The notes below the pieces were generated by a model. It saw only the letters and a program-made list of their open reading frames with translations, was not told where the DNA came from and searched no databases. 7,071 bases of DNA. Source: a bacterium HR39 (GTDB lineage: Bacteria > Pseudomonadota > Alphaproteobacteria > Geminicoccales > Geminicoccaceae). The DNA lies in the NCBI GenBank assembly GCA_002898955.1, contig BEIP01000068.1, forward strand, positions 1 through 7,071, read 5' to 3'. Made by a program: the position numbers and the translations under genes. Positions 6,190-7,071 of the stretch are shown here, piece after piece. Every line of letters begins with the position of its first letter. Position 1 is the first letter of the stretch.

Positions 6190-7071
6190 ACGTCACGAGC
6201 GGCAGCGGCCGCCCGTCCATGTGGGCCGGCAGCGCCACGTCCATGGCGGCCAGTACGGTGGCGGCGATGTCGGCGATGTGGGCCCCCTCGACCGGCACGT
6301 CCCGGCGCACCCGCGGCCCGCGCAGGGCGAGGAAGGCGTTGGGACGGTGGTTGCCGGTGTAGTGGGCCGGGACCTCGAAGGGCATGGGGCCGGTGACGGT
6401 CCCGGCGCGGGGTGCCGCGATGCGGTCCAGGGTGCGGGCGGCCGGGTCGAAGGAGATGACCAGATCGGGCAGGTGCGGTCGCTCGCTTCCCGGGAACACC
6501 TCGTCGACCGCGAAGACGCCGTGGGCACACCGGCAGCCGTTCGCCGGATTGACGAGACCGCGCAGCTCGGCGCCGAGATCTTCGAGGATGCGGGTGTAGC
6601 CTTCCGCGTCGACGATGCCCTCCGGCTCGCGCCCCGCGAGATTGACGCGGAAATAGCCCTCGTTGCTGTTGGGGATGCAGAAGACGCGCGTGCGGCTCCA
6701 GTCGATCCCCGTGTTCATCCACTTCATGGCCATCTCGCGGCGCACCCTGCGCGGCAGGCAGCGCGAGATGCTCTGGCGCACCGAGAGCGGCACGAGCTGG
6801 CGCAGCCGCTTGAGAAGGCCGCCCTTCGCCGCCGGTGCGGCGCCCTCCTTCGTCCCGGTGCCGTCGTGCAGCAGGCCGAGTTCGCGCAGGAGCGGCGGCA
6901 TCAGGTGCGAGCCCGAATAGTTCGGCCCCATGCCGTCGCCGGAGAAGACCATGACGGTGACGTCCTCCCCCACGGCCTCCAGCACCCGGCCGATGGCGGC
7001 ATCCACGGCCGCATAGACGTCGCGCAGCGGGTGGACGCCTGCGGGGAGAGGTCGCGGAGGCCGCAGCGGGT
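6188..7071 (-). CDS. Alkaline phosphatase superfamily / type I phosphodiesterase-like protein, 3' part (cut by the right edge)
   Basis: The frame is open to the right edge, leaving about 293 C-terminal residues. The GTG at 7006 is internal, since HPLRDVYAAVDAAIGRVLEA reads through it naturally. The family includes nucleotide pyrophosphatases and phosphodiesterases with two metal ions. Visible blocks are VMVFSGDGMGPNYSGSH, beginning 18 residues after the 7006 codon, then IPNSNEGYFRVNLAGREPEG, and near the C-terminus FEVPAHYTGNHRPNAFLALRGP and MDGRPLP. The His in TGNHR probably is a metal ligand. The first block is where many relatives have S-D-H-G; here it reads S-G-D-G. A Lys/Gly/Ala-rich linker (GTKEGAAPAAKGG) and an Arg-rich segment separate the blocks. 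The N-terminal nucleophile and remaining ligands are off the window. The gene is 7 bp upstream of the asparagine synthase-like gene in the same direction, probably one operon. It may remove a phosphate, phosphodiester or sulfate from a glycan or lipid intermediate; the substrate is not readable. Confidence 0.8.
   Translation of the reverse strand, partial: PLRPPRPLPAGVHPLRDVYAAVDAAIGRVLEAVGEDVTVMVFSGDGMGPNYSGSHLMPPLLRELGLLHDGTGTKEGAAPAAKGGLLKRLRQLVPLSVRQSISRCLPRRVRREMAMKWMNTGIDWSRTRVFCIPNSNEGYFRVNLAGREPEGIVDAEGYTRILEDLGAELRGLVNPANGCRCAHGVFAVDEVFPGSERPHLPDLVISFDPAARTLDRIAAPRAGTVTGPMPFEVPAHYTGNHRPNAFLALRGPRVRRDVPVEGAHIADIAATVLAAMDVALPAHMDGRPLPLVT

Noticed and set aside
4354..6396. 680-codon open frame on the plus strand, antisense to the asparagine synthase-like gene
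   Set aside because: The product is a low-complexity Gly/Arg/Glu/His-rich string with no recognisable domain. It lies exactly opposite a gene with complete family motifs. Long antisense frames are expected at this GC content.
7004..7006. GTG as the start of the phosphodiesterase gene
   Set aside because: The frame continues to the window edge with a natural-looking sequence (HPLRDVYAAVDAA), so the codon is an internal Val.

Overview
The window is very GC-rich DNA. Codon third positions are almost always G or C, and long spurious open frames run antisense to most genes. This suggests a high-GC proteobacterium, and the style of the lysophospholipid acyltransferase and WalW-like deacetylase fits an alphaproteobacterium. 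No ribosomal or other marker gene confirms this, so the taxonomy is a guess. About 97% of the window is coding. Six genes are supported, and the two outer ones are cut by the window edges. I saw no tRNA, rRNA, CRISPR array, insertion sequence or attachment site.

Layout, left to right. A plus-strand pair comes first: the 3' part of a WalW-type polysaccharide deacetylase (1-593) and a BioF2/CelD-type GNAT acyltransferase (590-1705), joined by an ATGA stop/start overlap. The acyltransferase converges on a minus-strand PlsC-type lysophospholipid acyltransferase (1654 to about 2457), and the two coding ends overlap by 52 bp. A divergent intergenic region follows (about 2458-2616), the only real non-coding stretch in the window. 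It carries a perfect 9-bp inverted repeat. A plus-strand GMC-type FAD oxidoreductase (2617-4251, probable TTG start) then converges, with a 6-bp gap, on a minus-strand pair: an asparagine synthase-like protein (4258-6180) and, 7 bp upstream of it, a type I phosphodiesterase/alkaline phosphatase superfamily protein (6188 to beyond 7071).

The gene set looks like part of an envelope polysaccharide, capsule or glycolipid modification locus: de-N-acetylation, acyl transfer, redox chemistry on a sugar or alcohol, amide formation and phosphoester or sulfoester hydrolysis. It partly resembles the helper genes around XrtA/exosortase EPS loci, which also combine a deacetylase, a FemAB/BioF2-like protein and an AsnB-like amidotransferase. 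No exosortase, glycosyltransferase or chain-length protein is in view, so the assignment is contextual.

The most notable observation concerns the asparagine synthase-like protein. It has a well-supported start but begins Met-Gly-Gly-Ile-Ala-Gly instead of Met-Cys-Gly-Ile-Ala-Gly. It therefore lacks the N-terminal cysteine nucleophile needed to take ammonia from glutamine, while the other glutaminase and synthetase motifs look intact.
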